DNA from: Patagioenas fasciata
Lineage: Eukaryota > Chordata > Aves > Columbiformes > Columbidae
NCBI RefSeq assembly: GCF_037038585.1
Contig: NC_092523.1
Location: 43,179,001-43,243,000, forward strand
DNA: 64,000 bases
Reading direction: 5' to 3'
Shown here piece by piece: positions 12,481 to 24,440 of the stretch; position 1 is the first letter of the stretch, and each line of letters opens with the position of its first letter. The translations under genes and the position numbers were made by a program. The notes beneath the pieces were generated by a model. The model was given only the letters and a program-made list of their open reading frames with translations. It had not been told where the DNA came from and made no database searches.

Positions 12481-15077
12481 ACAAAGCAGGAATCTCAGAC
12501 ATAGTGATAAGGTGCCCAGAGTTTCTCCCAGGTTTATGTTATCTAACACAGAGCTTCTACTCATCAAGCACATAAGGTCAGTAAAACAATTAGTGTGATG
12601 TATGTGCTTTTTCTACAGACAGGTGCAAGTCACTTGAGCGTATTTACATTTAACTAACCTCCTCACCAAATCTTCCGCTATATCCCCATATACTGGCTCA
12701 GCAGTGACCCTGCCATGCCAGCACTTCTTAATGAGCATCTGTTTCTTCTCCACTGAAAGACGAGGGACAAAGGCCAGCGATTAACATTTGATCTTTGACA
12801 TTTACAAAAAGTCAACTTTGTCAATGGTATTTTGTAGAACTGAAAAAAAATCCCAACATTTATCTTCCTCATACAAGTCATCATAAGAATTTTGACATTC
12901 ATCATACATAATGACCATCTGTCTGAGAGGGTCTTTTATAATTTTTTTTTTTTTTTAATTAATAGAAAGTTATCACCATTCCGCTACAATACTTCATTCT
13001 TCTAACTCCAATGGATAGATGTCTCTGCAACTGGCACCTGTTGATTGCATTTAGCAAATACTGTCAATACAACAATCCTATGTTCCCCATTATTTAGATT
13101 TTTAGTTACAGAAGGAACTGACACATAGTAGTTTAGCTGGCCTGGAGTTGATTAAATATGCTACTTGACAAAACATTTTAACGTGCCTTGTTTTCTAGGA
13201 AGTGTATATATCTATGTCTGTACCTGTACATATGCCTGTATACGTATGAGAATGATATAATGCCATTGGATAATGTGGTGAGATTAATCTTCCCTGGATA
13301 TACTGACATACGTAATGGAGACAAGATCACACTGCCAGTCACTGTTGCACATGAAACCCATAGAAGCATCTGTTGCAGCTCAAACTAGATGAGGTCTTCT
13401 CAACAAGCATGTGCTGGAGGGATCCTTGTGTTTTGAATTTTTTTTTTTTTTTTTATGTTACATACCAGGAAAACTTAAATGGATGGTTCAGTTGTTTTCT
13501 CTCACACTCATAGAAGTTACTCTTATAGGAATTGCCTTCTGCTTCATTTCCCTTGCTACTGCTCCTGTCTGCTTCTGATATATTCCTTACTGGTACTGGG
13601 ACCAAGTTACACTGGCTGTTGGAAGGAAGGTGGAAGGTGGAACATTATTTTGTTTTTATTTAACATTTCAGGGGAAAGACAGTGACAGTTTGGAGATGCC
13701 AAAACATAATGTTGATGTTTTCTCTATAAATAAAAAGAAAATACACATTCTCCACCACTGATCATCTTAAAGAACAGAAGACAGATTTAGATGGCAGAGG
13801 ATATAAGAAGTTCAGTAGCTGTCTTGATTTAACTCTCTGTTACCACACTGCAATTCATTCTGCTTTGATCGACATAGTGGAGGGAGCACAGCTACTGACT
13901 CTATCCAGGAAAATGGATAGGGCTCATATAATATCATCAGTGTACAGATTTTGTACATTTCAGAAACTAGAGGAAGGCCTTATTCAAGTCCTAGCATGAT
14001 TCTGTGTGTCACATACAGTGAAAGTGAGTAGAATTTTATCTGAACAGAGTAATTACTGAATAAACCGTTATTATATATTTAAATGACAATCCTAAATGTA
14101 GGAGTTGAAAATGGTTGAAATTCTGAAAGTACATAAAGAAAAGAAGGAAGAGAAAATAAACAGCAAGTAGGAAGGAAGATAACAGTAAATCAATAAGAAA
14201 AAAAAGCTGGAAGGAATATTTCAAGCTGAAACAATGCGACTCCTTTCTTATCCTTTTATACTACTTGGTTGCATCACATGGTATAAATAGGGTTAAATGA
14301 TACATTACAATGACATAAAAATATGTAGGTATAGGTAGGGTATAAACTGCTGTAACTTCTGTAAAACTATACAATTGTCTTCTGGCTGTGGATTTAGCTA
14401 ATTTTTTTTCTAAGTTTATCTACCATGATTAGCTGTAAATATTTTAAAATTAAGCTATTTAAAACTTTTTAAAATCTATTTTAAAATCTATTATTCCAAT
14501 ATTCTGAATTCTATACCAATTGCACTCTATAAAATGACAGACTGCAGGCTTTTAGGAGATAATAATCTGCAAAATGCAATAGTCAGTGTCCAGGAAGAAA
14601 CTGTGAAAGTATATCACCAGTGAAAACAAAGAACAATGGGTTACTGGGAACTAGACTTCAGGGAAATACCTTAATGATAGAAGCAAAGATATTACCACTG
14701 GTATGTAATAAACTCCTTAGCAGATAATGGCTTGGGGAGAAAAGGTCTCAGAAATGTAACATTGTGATAAAAATAATTTGACAATTCCTCAAAATAAAAG
14801 AACAGCTTTCACTGTTGAAGTGTAACTGGAAGGGAAGTATTTCAGGGCAAAAAAATGCACCCATTCACCCATTTATAAAAACAATAACTTTTTTTTCTCA
14901 CCCTGGAAAGGCTATGTAAAAAAGCCTATTGGTTTAGAAACCTTAATGGAAAAAAAGGAAATAATCACCAGCTAGACCTGGGGAGAAGTTTTACAGCTTA
15001 AAACTCAGGGCAGAGGCTTTGTACATTTACTGAATCCTGAGGGTAGAGGTGGGTTATTAAGTCAGAGTCATCCAGGA
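12481..15077. other. intergenic, nothing recognised
   Basis: AT-rich DNA with T-runs near 12943-12957 and 13438-13454. No coding exon is supported. Confidence 0.5.
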
Positions 15078-15198
15078 GGGAAGGAAAGAAAGAAAGACAG
15101 AAAGAAAGACAGAAAGACAGAAAGAAAGAAAGACAGAAAGAAAGACAGAAAGACAGAAAGACAGAAAGACAGAAAGAAAGAAAGAAAGAAAGACAGAC
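15078..15198 (+). repeat. (GAAA)/(GACA) microsatellite
   Basis: About 120 bp of interleaved GAAA and GACA tetranucleotide units on the plus strand. The minus-strand frame across it (Ser/Leu/Phe/Cys repeats) is an artefact. It lies about 1 kb downstream of the NPY5R stop codon. Confidence 0.95.
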
Positions 15199-15899
15199 TC
15201 TTTGCATTTGTGCTATGAAATATAATATGACTTCCTTAGGGAAAATGCATGTGATTTGAATTTGGAAGGAAAAGTACTGGTCTGGTTAAAAAGGAGAGAG
15301 GGGGAGATGCAGAAAGTGCACGGGCGTGTGTGTGCACGCTTGCGTGTGTGAAAAAGGCATACGCACGCATGTTTATCTGAAAGCTGCTGCAGCTCTCCAA
15401 AGCAAATGGGTCAGCTCTAATGAAGTGCTGTAAGCTTTTGCATTTTGGCAACGAAAAAGAAAAAATCCTGCTGCCTTTCCATATTCTTTGTCTTTCCACT
15501 ACCACTTACTTAGGTAATGAAGACTCACTCTGATCAGAAGCACGTTTTATGTTCAGGGGGGTAATCACTGAACAAAGGCATAACTATAGATAAGTTCAGG
15601 CCTGGCTGAAAACTAGATAAAATGACAAGCCAGAGTAAAAATTCGCTAAAGAAATCAGAGTTAGGTTGTACTGGATAAACACAGTGAGATGGAAACAATT
15701 CAGACAACAACAGCGACCCAGAACCTACTCCAGGGAATAAGGCAATCTCGGAACCAGCAGCAAAGCATCTTGCAAAGATACTGCAAAGTATCAGTCAAAG
15801 AACTAAGGAAAATATTCTTCCCATCACATCTAGAATTAACTAAGAAAACAGTCAAAGTTGGCACTGAAATAGTCTCAACAGTAGTTATTTAGTAAATGG

Positions 15900-16261
15900 C
15901 ATGTATTTTATTACAGTTTTATGAGAGTTAATACTGATACATTTAAGCAGTCTGTCTTTCATTTATTACTCATATATTCTGTATAATTCCACAATACAGA
16001 CTGCCAATATTTCAGGTAATGAAAATGGTATTCTTGTTTTGTACAAAGGGCATGATTTCCTATGTGCAACAGATAGAATATTACACTATATGTATATACT
16101 TCCGTCAATGCAAGAAATACATGCAGCCATAGAACTATTCATTCACACAAAATGCTACTAATCACAACCAAGTCAGACTAACTAAACTGAACTAATTTAG
16201 CTTTTACACATCAGTAGGCTTGAAAGCCAAATCTGTTTATTTTATCTTAGGGCGCATAAAA
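15900..16261 (-). terminator. NPY5R: NPY5R 3' flank with candidate poly(A) signals
   Basis: Reading minus, AATAAA hexamers occur at 16241-16236, only about 20 nt past the stop, and at 15912-15907, about 350 nt past it. The nearer one would leave almost no 3'UTR, so the second or a more distal one seems likelier. The real cleavage site cannot be fixed from sequence alone. Confidence 0.35.
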
Positions 16262-17593
16262 TCATGGTATTTGGCAGCATGGAATAAGAGACAGTAAATC
16301 TGCTTTTATGCTGTTGTTAAGGAACCCATAGAGGATGGGATTCAAGCAGCAGGACATCATACCCAGTAAATGGCATATGCAATATACTAATTTAAAATGT
16401 CTGTTAGAAATGAGAGTGGCATTAAAATCTGTCACGATGTGGAAAAGGTGAAGAGGCATCCAACTGAAACCAAATACTAGGATTAGTAGTGTCAGCCTGC
16501 AAAAAACTCTCCTAGATCTTGTCTTAATTCTGATGATGGATCGGGATACCGTAATCATGTCCTGGATCTCTGTATTTTCTTCTGGTTTCATCTCAAAACA
16601 GATCGGTATTCCAGGGATGAATTTACTGGAGGAAGAGAGCTGGCTTTTTTCTGTACCAGAGGATTCTGGGAGGTCTCTGGGATGAGTATCCTGATGGTGC
16701 CTTGAAATAGCTGGCATCACACTCGAAGTCTTTTTACTGTATCTTCTGTGGTGCTTTCTGCCAAAGGTGCAGCTCCATCTGGAATGGCTGGAGGGCTGCA
16801 CCTGCGTGCTGGTACTCTTAGAGGCGTGAAGGGTTAGGTTTATCATCTCCTTTTCTTCAAACTTGTTTTCCTTGGTTGACAGTCTGGCACCTATGCTCCT
16901 GCAGACACTGGTGTGACTAGCGGTTAAACACACCATCGGCAATATATATTGTATGAACAATAAGGCTATCGTAAAGGCGATTCTGTAGGAATCAGAAGGC
17001 CATGACTCAATACACAAGAGCCTGTTCTCCAGTAGCTCTAAATTCAGAGTTTTGCTGAGGTCAACAATTTTGTGGAAAACTGGCAGAGGGGAGCAAATGG
17101 CAAAGCCAATGGCCCAAATGGTTACTATTAAAAAATAGCCTTGTTTTGCTGTTAAATTGCTAGAAAGGGGGTATTTTATCATACGGTACCTGACTGCAGC
17201 AATAGATATTAACATCAAAGTTGAAACTAGAACTGATGCACACTGGAGGAAGGGCATTACATGGCACATGATAGTGCCAAACATCCACTGGTCAAGCAGG
17301 ACAGATGTCAGTGTGAAAGGTGAACAAAACAGCACAACTAAGATGTCAGAAAAGGCCAAGTTACCAATAAGAATGTTTATTATTGACTTCTGCTTGCGCT
17401 TTAGCAGAGCCATTAGTATAAGCAGATTTCCCATAAAGCCAGCCAGACTTATAAGCGTGTAAAGACCAATAAGAAAATACTGTATGTCATCAACACTACT
17501 CTTATAGTCTTCCCAGACAGAAAAATTCTTTGTAGTAGCAGAGGTGTTCTTGGTAGGTGTCCTGTTGTTATGGTCTTTGAATCCTAAATCCAT
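16262..17593 (-). CDS. NPY5R: neuropeptide Y receptor type 5
   Basis: Encodes 443 residues (human about 445), a Gi/o-coupled plasma-membrane receptor for NPY, PYY and PP, known for appetite control. The N-terminus has N-glycosylation sequons NRT, NTS and NFS (residues 10-25). Seven membrane segments lie at about 39-64, 72-97, 107-134, 151-172, 204-227, 366-389 and 402-425. The predicted disulfide is C110-C194. The DRY box is VRY (134-136), as in mammalian Y5. TM6 has SWMP (377-380) and TM7 has NPILY (418-422). The third intracellular loop is very long (about 231-364), a Y5 hallmark, and C439/C440 are possible palmitoylation sites. The frame stays open 35 codons upstream, but I chose ATG 17593: it matches the mammalian MDL start, has A at -3 and G at +4, and a 3' splice site lies between the two ATGs. 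Intact, with no internal intron. Divergent neighbour of NPY1R. Confidence 0.97.
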   Translation of the reverse strand: MDLGFKDHNNRTPTKNTSATTKNFSVWEDYKSSVDDIQYFLIGLYTLISLAGFMGNLLILMALLKRKQKSIINILIGNLAFSDILVVLFCSPFTLTSVLLDQWMFGTIMCHVMPFLQCASVLVSTLMLISIAAVRYRMIKYPLSSNLTAKQGYFLIVTIWAIGFAICSPLPVFHKIVDLSKTLNLELLENRLLCIESWPSDSYRIAFTIALLFIQYILPMVCLTASHTSVCRSIGARLSTKENKFEEKEMINLTLHASKSTSTQVQPSSHSRWSCTFGRKHHRRYSKKTSSVMPAISRHHQDTHPRDLPESSGTEKSQLSSSSKFIPGIPICFEMKPEENTEIQDMITVSRSIIRIKTRSRRVFCRLTLLILVFGFSWMPLHLFHIVTDFNATLISNRHFKLVYCICHLLGMMSCCLNPILYGFLNNSIKADLLSLIPCCQIP

Positions 17594-17634
17594 TTTACAG
17601 TCCTGCTTAGAACGAGAAGAACAGTAGTTAGCAT
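17594..17634 (-). other. NPY5R: NPY5R 5'UTR piece and predicted 3' splice site
   Basis: On the minus strand the sequence ttcttcctgcag ends at 17635, a good acceptor with a pyrimidine stretch, so the coding exon would start at 17634, 41 nt before the ATG. This agrees with the known design of NPY5R, in which 5'UTR exons are spliced to a single coding exon. A weaker AG lies about 16 nt further upstream (taacag). Confidence 0.55.
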
Positions 17635-20600
17635 CTGCAGGAAGAATGATACTGCTGTTAATCAAAATGTAAAGGAACAGAAATTTACCTTGTATCACCT
17701 TAATAAATTAATAGTGATGATATTCTACTGTGAGGCAGATCCTGCATAATTTCAAGTCAATACAAATTAGTTTTGTAGGTTTTATCATGTGGCATTCAGG
17801 ACACCTAAGCCTCCTATCTGGCTGCTCACATGGGATGATGACAATTTAAGGTTCTGCATTACAAAGCTGGTTTTCAACTATGCTTTGCTATAGACCATAT
17901 TGTCAGCCTTTGCATGAGGGAGCACTTAGCTACGAAAGCAACCAGTTTAGAGTCTGTGAGATTACTCATGTGAATAACACCTCATTGATATGAGTAAGGA
18001 AATTACAATCACCATTTGGGCATGTACCTCATCATAACATGACAGCAAATTATAATGAGAGCACCTGAAAATATATGATGTTTTGACATATGCTAACAGC
18101 TGCAGTAGTACTTCTTACCTTGCTAGTAGAACACTGACACAAAATAGGTGAGAGCTTTCAAAAAGCATCAGTTTATAAGGAGATCCACTGTCAGTGATCC
18201 AAGATGGAATTCCCAATGTGGTGCATATGCAAACCATCTTCTGTTAAGTGTTGAACATATTTTAACCATTGCTCAAGTAGAAGGGAAAAGTACCTACAAA
18301 ACATCCACAGTAATTGGATGTAATATAGAAAGGACAGTGTTAAATGGAAGCAAACCCCACACAAACATTTGAAACATCTAACTATTCAGCACAGAGACAT
18401 TGCACATTAAAACCTAGCACAGCACAAAGTTATTCTGCCTACAGAATCTTCATGTATTAGTTTTCACTTTAGAAGAAACAGAAAGAGAATTCAGTTTAAA
18501 TTCCAGTTTACCCTTAACACCTGCATGTACTAAAGTTTCCAAGTAAAAATTTCCCAAAGTGCCAAGATCCTGTATAAAATTGTTTAATGTTTAGAAATCT
18601 TAGGCAAGACTAAACAAAGCCAAAACATACGTAAAATTGAGCAGAAGGCTAAACCTGTCAACTAAAAAAGGGAGGGCTCTTCAAGAATGTAGCTATTCTC
18701 AGTGGGCTATATCATGCTGACTTCTTCAAAGTGCAATAATATTATGATCAGTTTCCTGTACACGCGCAGATGTCCTCCTTCCTTCCCATCACAATATGTG
18801 CATTCCTACTGTCAGGTGTCATATGGAAACTTGAACCATAAAACAGCCTCAGAACATTCACTTACAGCATGTTGTGATGTGAAGGTCCCTCATATAAGAT
18901 TAGAAATACCTATTTTTAAAAAAATTAATAAAGATTGCAAGTTTTTGTTTCTTCACGAATGTGTTGTGAAGAGGTGAAAAGAACCAAGCTTTGCTAACTT
19001 CTTGCAATGTTGAGTTAAAGTGCTTTTTAAGAATAGCTAAAATAGAAGTTAGAATTGCATCTGTGAATTTAGATAATCTTAGTATTATAACTGCGTGTGT
19101 ATGAGCAGGGTGTCATTAATGCAAATTATTTCTGTTTATTTTTTCCCAGTCTCTAGGGAAATGGTGAAAAAACATATAGAAGGCAAGCAACACTGTCTGA
19201 GACTACCCTTGCCTCTAGACCAGGGGTATCAAACTCATTTTCACCGAGGGCCACACTGGCGGCAACCGTGAGGCCGATGTGGCCCTCGGTGAGAATGAGT
19301 TTGATACCCCTGCTTTAGACCAACTTTAAAGGGGCAGACTAGAGATTCTGTGAGTTATCCAATCTATATTTCTACATTGATATTTTCAGAAGTTTTCATT
19401 TTGGTGGGCTTCTCTTTATACATCTATTAGCTAAAGAAGTAAACAGTTTACTTAATTTGTCTGAGTTCATTTCTCTGAGTTGGTAGCAATCATCTGAAAA
19501 CAGTATGATCTGCAGATGACAATGACTTCCAAAATCAACTGAAATGTCTATTCTCTAAATATGACTCAAGATAGTTTTCGGCTGAGAAAACCACAGCAGG
19601 GCTCTGCCCTGGATGAAATATGTTCCTCTACCTCAAGCTTATGGAATTATGACCCTGTTATGTCATACTTGTATCATTTTTTTCCCTTTGTTCAGCATGA
19701 AGGAATTATGGGTTTTGCTATGACTGATGTTTCCACAGACTTAAGTGTGTGCACACATCTGTAATCCACAGAGTCTCTTTTTATTCATGAAAGCCATTTC
19801 AACTCTACATTGCATTTCAGTATGAAATATTATCTGCCTAATTTTTTCAGGGTGAATATTTCATTGTCTTTGTACTACCACATTCACCTTAGCTGAGAAG
19901 TGTGTAGGAAAAAGTCTCTGCATATAACTGAGGACTTACTGAAAATCCATTAGCAAAATTCTGGGCAATTTTCTTTTCTCTTGGATGCTTCCCTTTTCCA
20001 GTTTATATCTTGCACAGATTAAGAGAACGTTATGAATTGAGCATCCCATTGCCTGATAGCAGGTCTGAAACCTATCAGGAGAAAGGGAAATGAAACTTTA
20101 CTCAAGAGCTGAATCTGTCCAAATCTTGGTTACTTACCAACCAGTTCTTGGCTGAGAATAAGCAGACTAGTAAGAAAGAGAGAAGGTAATCCAGTAACAT
20201 CTTGGGATTCAAAAAAAGCTCAGAAACTCTTACAATGCTCTCAAAGTGATGATGACTGACGGAATTACCTTTTCATTTATTATGTATAGTTTCTATTTTA
20301 ACTGACAGAAGGTTAAAGGACTAACCTGTAAAGAAGAAACAAACTGCAAATGTTGTTTATCTCTCAGAAACATGTAGGTTAGGATTGCTTTTAGAATATC
20401 TACAGGTATTTTCAGTAACAGTTAAATTTCCACACATGGTCATATATGTTTGAAGGTCATACTGAATAGTAGCAATGAACACCAATACTTAAGTTTTAAC
20501 AGCAGGTATGTACATGCAAAAGTTTTGTTGATGCCTGTACCAAAACTGCAGCTTTCTCCCTAGACATTTTGGTGATATTTGCTGTCATTAAAAAGGTTGA

Positions 20601-23600
20601 TCATAGGCCACAGGTTCATCAGTGAGTGGAGAAAAACCATGCATCCCTACTGGCAGAAAAGAATCTCTAGTTAGTCCATTCCATTTCAGTTACATGCTAA
20701 GATCCAAAATCTGTATTAATTTCTGCTTAGTCTTAATCACTGGATTCTATGAAGAGAATTGAAAAAAATCCAGCGGTGTCCCTGTTATTTCCTTCCACCA
20801 CTTTCAGCTTTGGGTGACTGAAAATGAGGAGACTCTCAAGTCAGATGCACTATAATTATTTTCTCTTGTAGAAATTTGTATTCCATACAGGTAATGTTAA
20901 GACTAGGGCCAAAGACCAAAATTGTATGTGTTGTTATATTGGAATATGTTTATTAAATAAATGTGTACTGCATTCTTCCAACAAATGTAATTCAAAGATT
21001 GTTGCCAGGTTCTGTGGATTTCTACACCTTCATGTGAAGTTCTTGAAGTACAGCTTTAGCAGAGTTGCTCAGCAAGTTTTTAATAGAATTCTTTAAAAAC
21101 AAAAAGTGAATATGCTGGTTTTGCTGAAGTAAATCTATTTTGTTGAGACACATCAATATTGAAGAAGCTTAGCAGGAGTGCCTCTGAAGTCCAGCATAGG
21201 TTCTCCAGCTCCATCTCCCCTGTGCTGTGGCCACCTTGGGAGAGAACTGAGCAGGCACCATCTCCCCTACCACAGGTCCTGATTTGCATGAGGAAGGAGC
21301 ACAGGAAGAAGCCACAACATGCTCTGGTCAGGCCCTGGCTGGACACTCGAGGCACCACAGGAGTCGTGGTGCACTGCAACCACTTCTGCACCATCTCCCT
21401 CTAATCACAGTTTCAGAGTGACAGAAAGACAGAGGCAATAGAACTATAAGCTGCTGTTTTCAACAGAGAACTGCTGTGCTGACAGGAGTTCCAACTGCAA
21501 CATGCCCAAAGAGATTTTCTTTTCATTTTGGATGTATGAAATGAAAGCAGACTTCTCCCCAAGATTTCAAAAGCCACCAAGTGGATCTCTTGCTCTCTAA
21601 GCTTCCTCTCCTGCTCAAAAGGAACCAGGTGCTCTCTCAGCTTGAGTGCCACTGGCAGTAAGGATGGAAATGAAAGTCTTCCTCCCGTATTACTGATCTT
21701 CAGTTTCCAAACTCATATTAGCATACCACTGATTTCATAGGGCTGTCTGCACTTATTGGCATTTATCTTCCTGCTTTGTTTTAAAAGCAATTTCTATTTT
21801 TGGAGATATGCTCATTCTCCCTCTGTCGATTGTGCAGCACATGGCCAGAGCTTTCAGGGAAATGATTCCTGAAAATCCCACTGTGGGTAATGGAATTAAA
21901 TAATTAGCTTCTTCCATAAACCTTCTCCTCCTATTTGAAGTGTATTTCTAAAGTGAATGCACCACAGCACCAGGGTGGTTTTGTGCCTGTTTTCAAGACC
22001 AAATTTAATCAATCTGAAGGTACCTGACGGAGATTTTCTACCTGTCAGCTCCAAAAGTTGGATCTCTTTCATCTCCTGTATCAATCAGCCAAGCAAATGA
22101 GGTCCCTTTTCTGTTATTCCTGGTCTGCATACACTCCCTGAGACTGTGCTCAGCTGTACCTGCATGAGCTCACACCCTATGAGCTTGAAGTGGGTTTGGG
22201 TTTGCTTATGTTTCCTTTAGTTTCAATGGGATGCTTGAGACAGGAGGCTAGACTGCACAAGGCAGGAGGGACTGCAGTTTCATGGTAGGATCCAGAATGG
22301 ATTTGCATATTTACTGTAAGAATTGAATGCAGTTAACTTTAAATGCAATGAGTATTTGTGGTCACCTTTTACAGTAAAATGTATTTTACGACACTTGGTG
22401 TACCATGATCTCAAAAGATTTCAAGTAACACCTCCTTAAATCACATTAATCTATGATATACCTCATTGTGACTCTCTGAACACTGCGACTTATTTTCACC
22501 AAAACCATGCTTCAGAGGAGTTTTCAGTTGCAGTTGTTCTAAGGCCTGAGAGCAAAAAGGAGAACTTAAACCATTATTCCGGTTTAGCTGAGTTAGAGGT
22601 ACCACATAACGTAAAATATGCTAGTTTAGTACGTTTAAAACATTATAATTTCTTTCATTATTCCACTTAAGGCTAGTATTTAAAATACAATATCCATAAA
22701 TCATAATTTAGGAAAGTGAATAGGCCATATATTTCTCTTTCTCTACACATTTAAGGGGAAATTTTCAAGAACACAAAGGTTAGGCTGGCAATCATCCTCC
22801 TCTGAAGACTTTTTTTTTCTTTTCAGAAAATCATCCTTCTATTAGATGAGATACTTATACTAAGGTTTATTAATGGATAAAAACTTATATCCTACAATAT
22901 TAGTATCTGTTGACTCTGACTGGCTAGTTGCCTGTATAGTATAGTCAGTTCAGTCTGTATAACAGTGCCTATACAGGACAATTTATCTTTACAGCTGTGA
23001 ACAATTCACAATCTTAGGAGACCTTTTTCTAACTTAAAACCAAATAAAGACAAACACATATAGAAAGGAAGCAAAATGTGAAAACTCTCTAAGAAATACA
23101 GCCTTTCTGCCCCTGTAATAGTGGAGTGGTATCAGGGCTGTACAGAAAACAAAGTCAGAGGAAGTCTTAAAACTTCTCCACAAAGAGTTAATGACAGGCT
23201 GTAAGTGCCTGACCACCTAAGCTTAAAGAAAGCACTGAGCTACTTGAGAAATGATGCCCTCACATCATTAAAAACTGAGATAACGTTTGAGCGAAAACCA
23301 GAAACCACTGAAGAGTCGTATGCACAACACAAGCCAAAGATGAAATGCTGCTGCTTCAAATATGACTATAGGCAACAACAAAAACTAGTCAAGAACCTGT
23401 GAGAATTAAGATTACTTCATAAATCCAGCAAAATGGATTTGCGTGCATGTTAGTGGTATGCGTCTTCATGTGCCTAACTAAAAGAAATGCAACATTACCC
23501 TGGAAAACAGGAATATCGCTTTCCAAAATAAGCAAAAGCCAACTAATTAGATTATTTCTCCAGCTCCAAGGACATGTTATGCAATACAATGAGGTATTTG

Positions 23601-24033
23601 TAGATCAGAACAGAAAACTTGAAATGCACTACTACATCTTACGCCACGGAGCACGGCAGCTCCCGGCTTGCAATGGGAAAAAAACCAAACACAACTCCTC
23701 AAAACGGGAAGGGCCGTTAATTTTGCCCTTCTACACCTCGCCAGAGAATCACTTTGCATTGTGCGCCCCGCACCGCTCTGCGTCCCAAACCACACACCCG
23801 TCCGTCCACAGGCAGGAGCCCCGGGGTCCCCGCAGCCGCCGCGACTGGAACTGGGGACAGGCGGGGCCGGCCCTCGCAGGAGACGCGGCAACCACCCCTC
23901 CCCGCAGCTGAAGCGAAACCCCACGACTACCGCGCATTTGCCCCGCGCAAACTTGCGCAGCCGCCCCGCGAGAGCAGCTGAGTCCCGCCGCGGATCTCCC
24001 TGCGCGGCGGCTCCGCGCCTCCCGGACCGTTAC
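17635..24033 (-). other. NPY5R: predicted NPY5R 5'UTR intron
   Basis: A 6.4-kb interval between a consensus donor in the CpG island (CAG|GTAAC, minus strand, GT at 24033-24032) and the acceptor next to the coding exon. It is AT-rich, has no credible coding exon and contains the hAT-type MITE at 19221-19312. An alternative donor (GAG|GTATGAG) lies at 24161-24160. The intron is inferred from splice motifs plus family knowledge. Confidence 0.4.
19221..19312. mobile_element. palindromic hAT-type MITE with 8-bp target duplication
   Basis: A 92-bp element made of two 35-bp arms (19221-19255 and 19278-19312) that are reverse complements with one mismatch, around a 22-bp centre. The ends are CAGGGGTATC...GATACCCCTG, similar to the CAGGGGTGTCAAACTC-type termini of vertebrate hAT/Charlie elements. 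It is flanked by ctctagac (19213-19220) and ctttagac (19313-19320), an 8-bp duplication with one mismatch, the length expected for hAT. There is no coding capacity, so it would have been mobilised in trans. A transcript from either strand would fold into a near-perfect hairpin. Confidence 0.85.
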
Positions 24034-24440
24034 CTGCGCGCGTCTCCCGCCTCCCACGGGCGACCCGGGGTTTCGCGGCGGTGGTAGGCGGAAAGTGCCG
24101 CGGTGCGTAGCGCGGGTGCGTAGCGCTTTGCGAAGCGAGCAGCTCCAGGCTGCGCTCATACCTCCGGCCCGGGCCGCGGTGGAGAGAGCGCGGCTCCCCG
24201 GGAGCAGGGAGAAGCGCGCATCTCCCCAGCTGCCTGGCGGCACACCTTCCGTCGGCGCTGCGGAGGCCCCGGGGCGGGATGCCGCCGCCGGTTCCGGCCG
24301 CCGTGCTCGCCGCTCGCCCGGCCGCTGGCGGGTCAGGGCGGGAGCCGCCGCGCGGGCGCATTTCGGGAGGCTGCTCCATGCGGGCTCTGGAGCCTGTCAT
24401 TGCAGCCTTGCCCGGTGTGACAATTAGAGTTTCCATGGAA
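23640..24440. promoter_or_regulatory. NPY5R: CpG island, probable NPY5R promoter (possibly bidirectional)
   Basis: About 800 bp with very high GC and dense CpG, bounded sharply by AT-rich DNA. GC boxes include GGGGCGGG at 24271-24278 and GGGCGGG near 24335. Minus-strand donors at 24033 and 24161 point toward NPY5R. On the plus strand, AAAG|GTGAAA at 24536 could serve a transcript toward NPY1R. There is no clear TATA box. Reading frames on both strands here reflect stop-poor GC-rich DNA. Promoter function is inferred. Confidence 0.65.
24034..24250 (-). other. NPY5R: candidate NPY5R noncoding exon 1
   Basis: The segment of the CpG island just upstream of the CAG|GTAAC donor (exon end 24034). 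The transcription start is unknown, so the upper boundary is a guess. An alternative shorter exon would end at 24162. Confidence 0.3.

Noticed and set aside
17594-17698. 35-codon N-terminal extension of NPY5R in the same frame
   Set aside because: A 3' splice site (ending 17635) interrupts it, and the mammalian protein starts at the downstream MDL, which has a strong start context.
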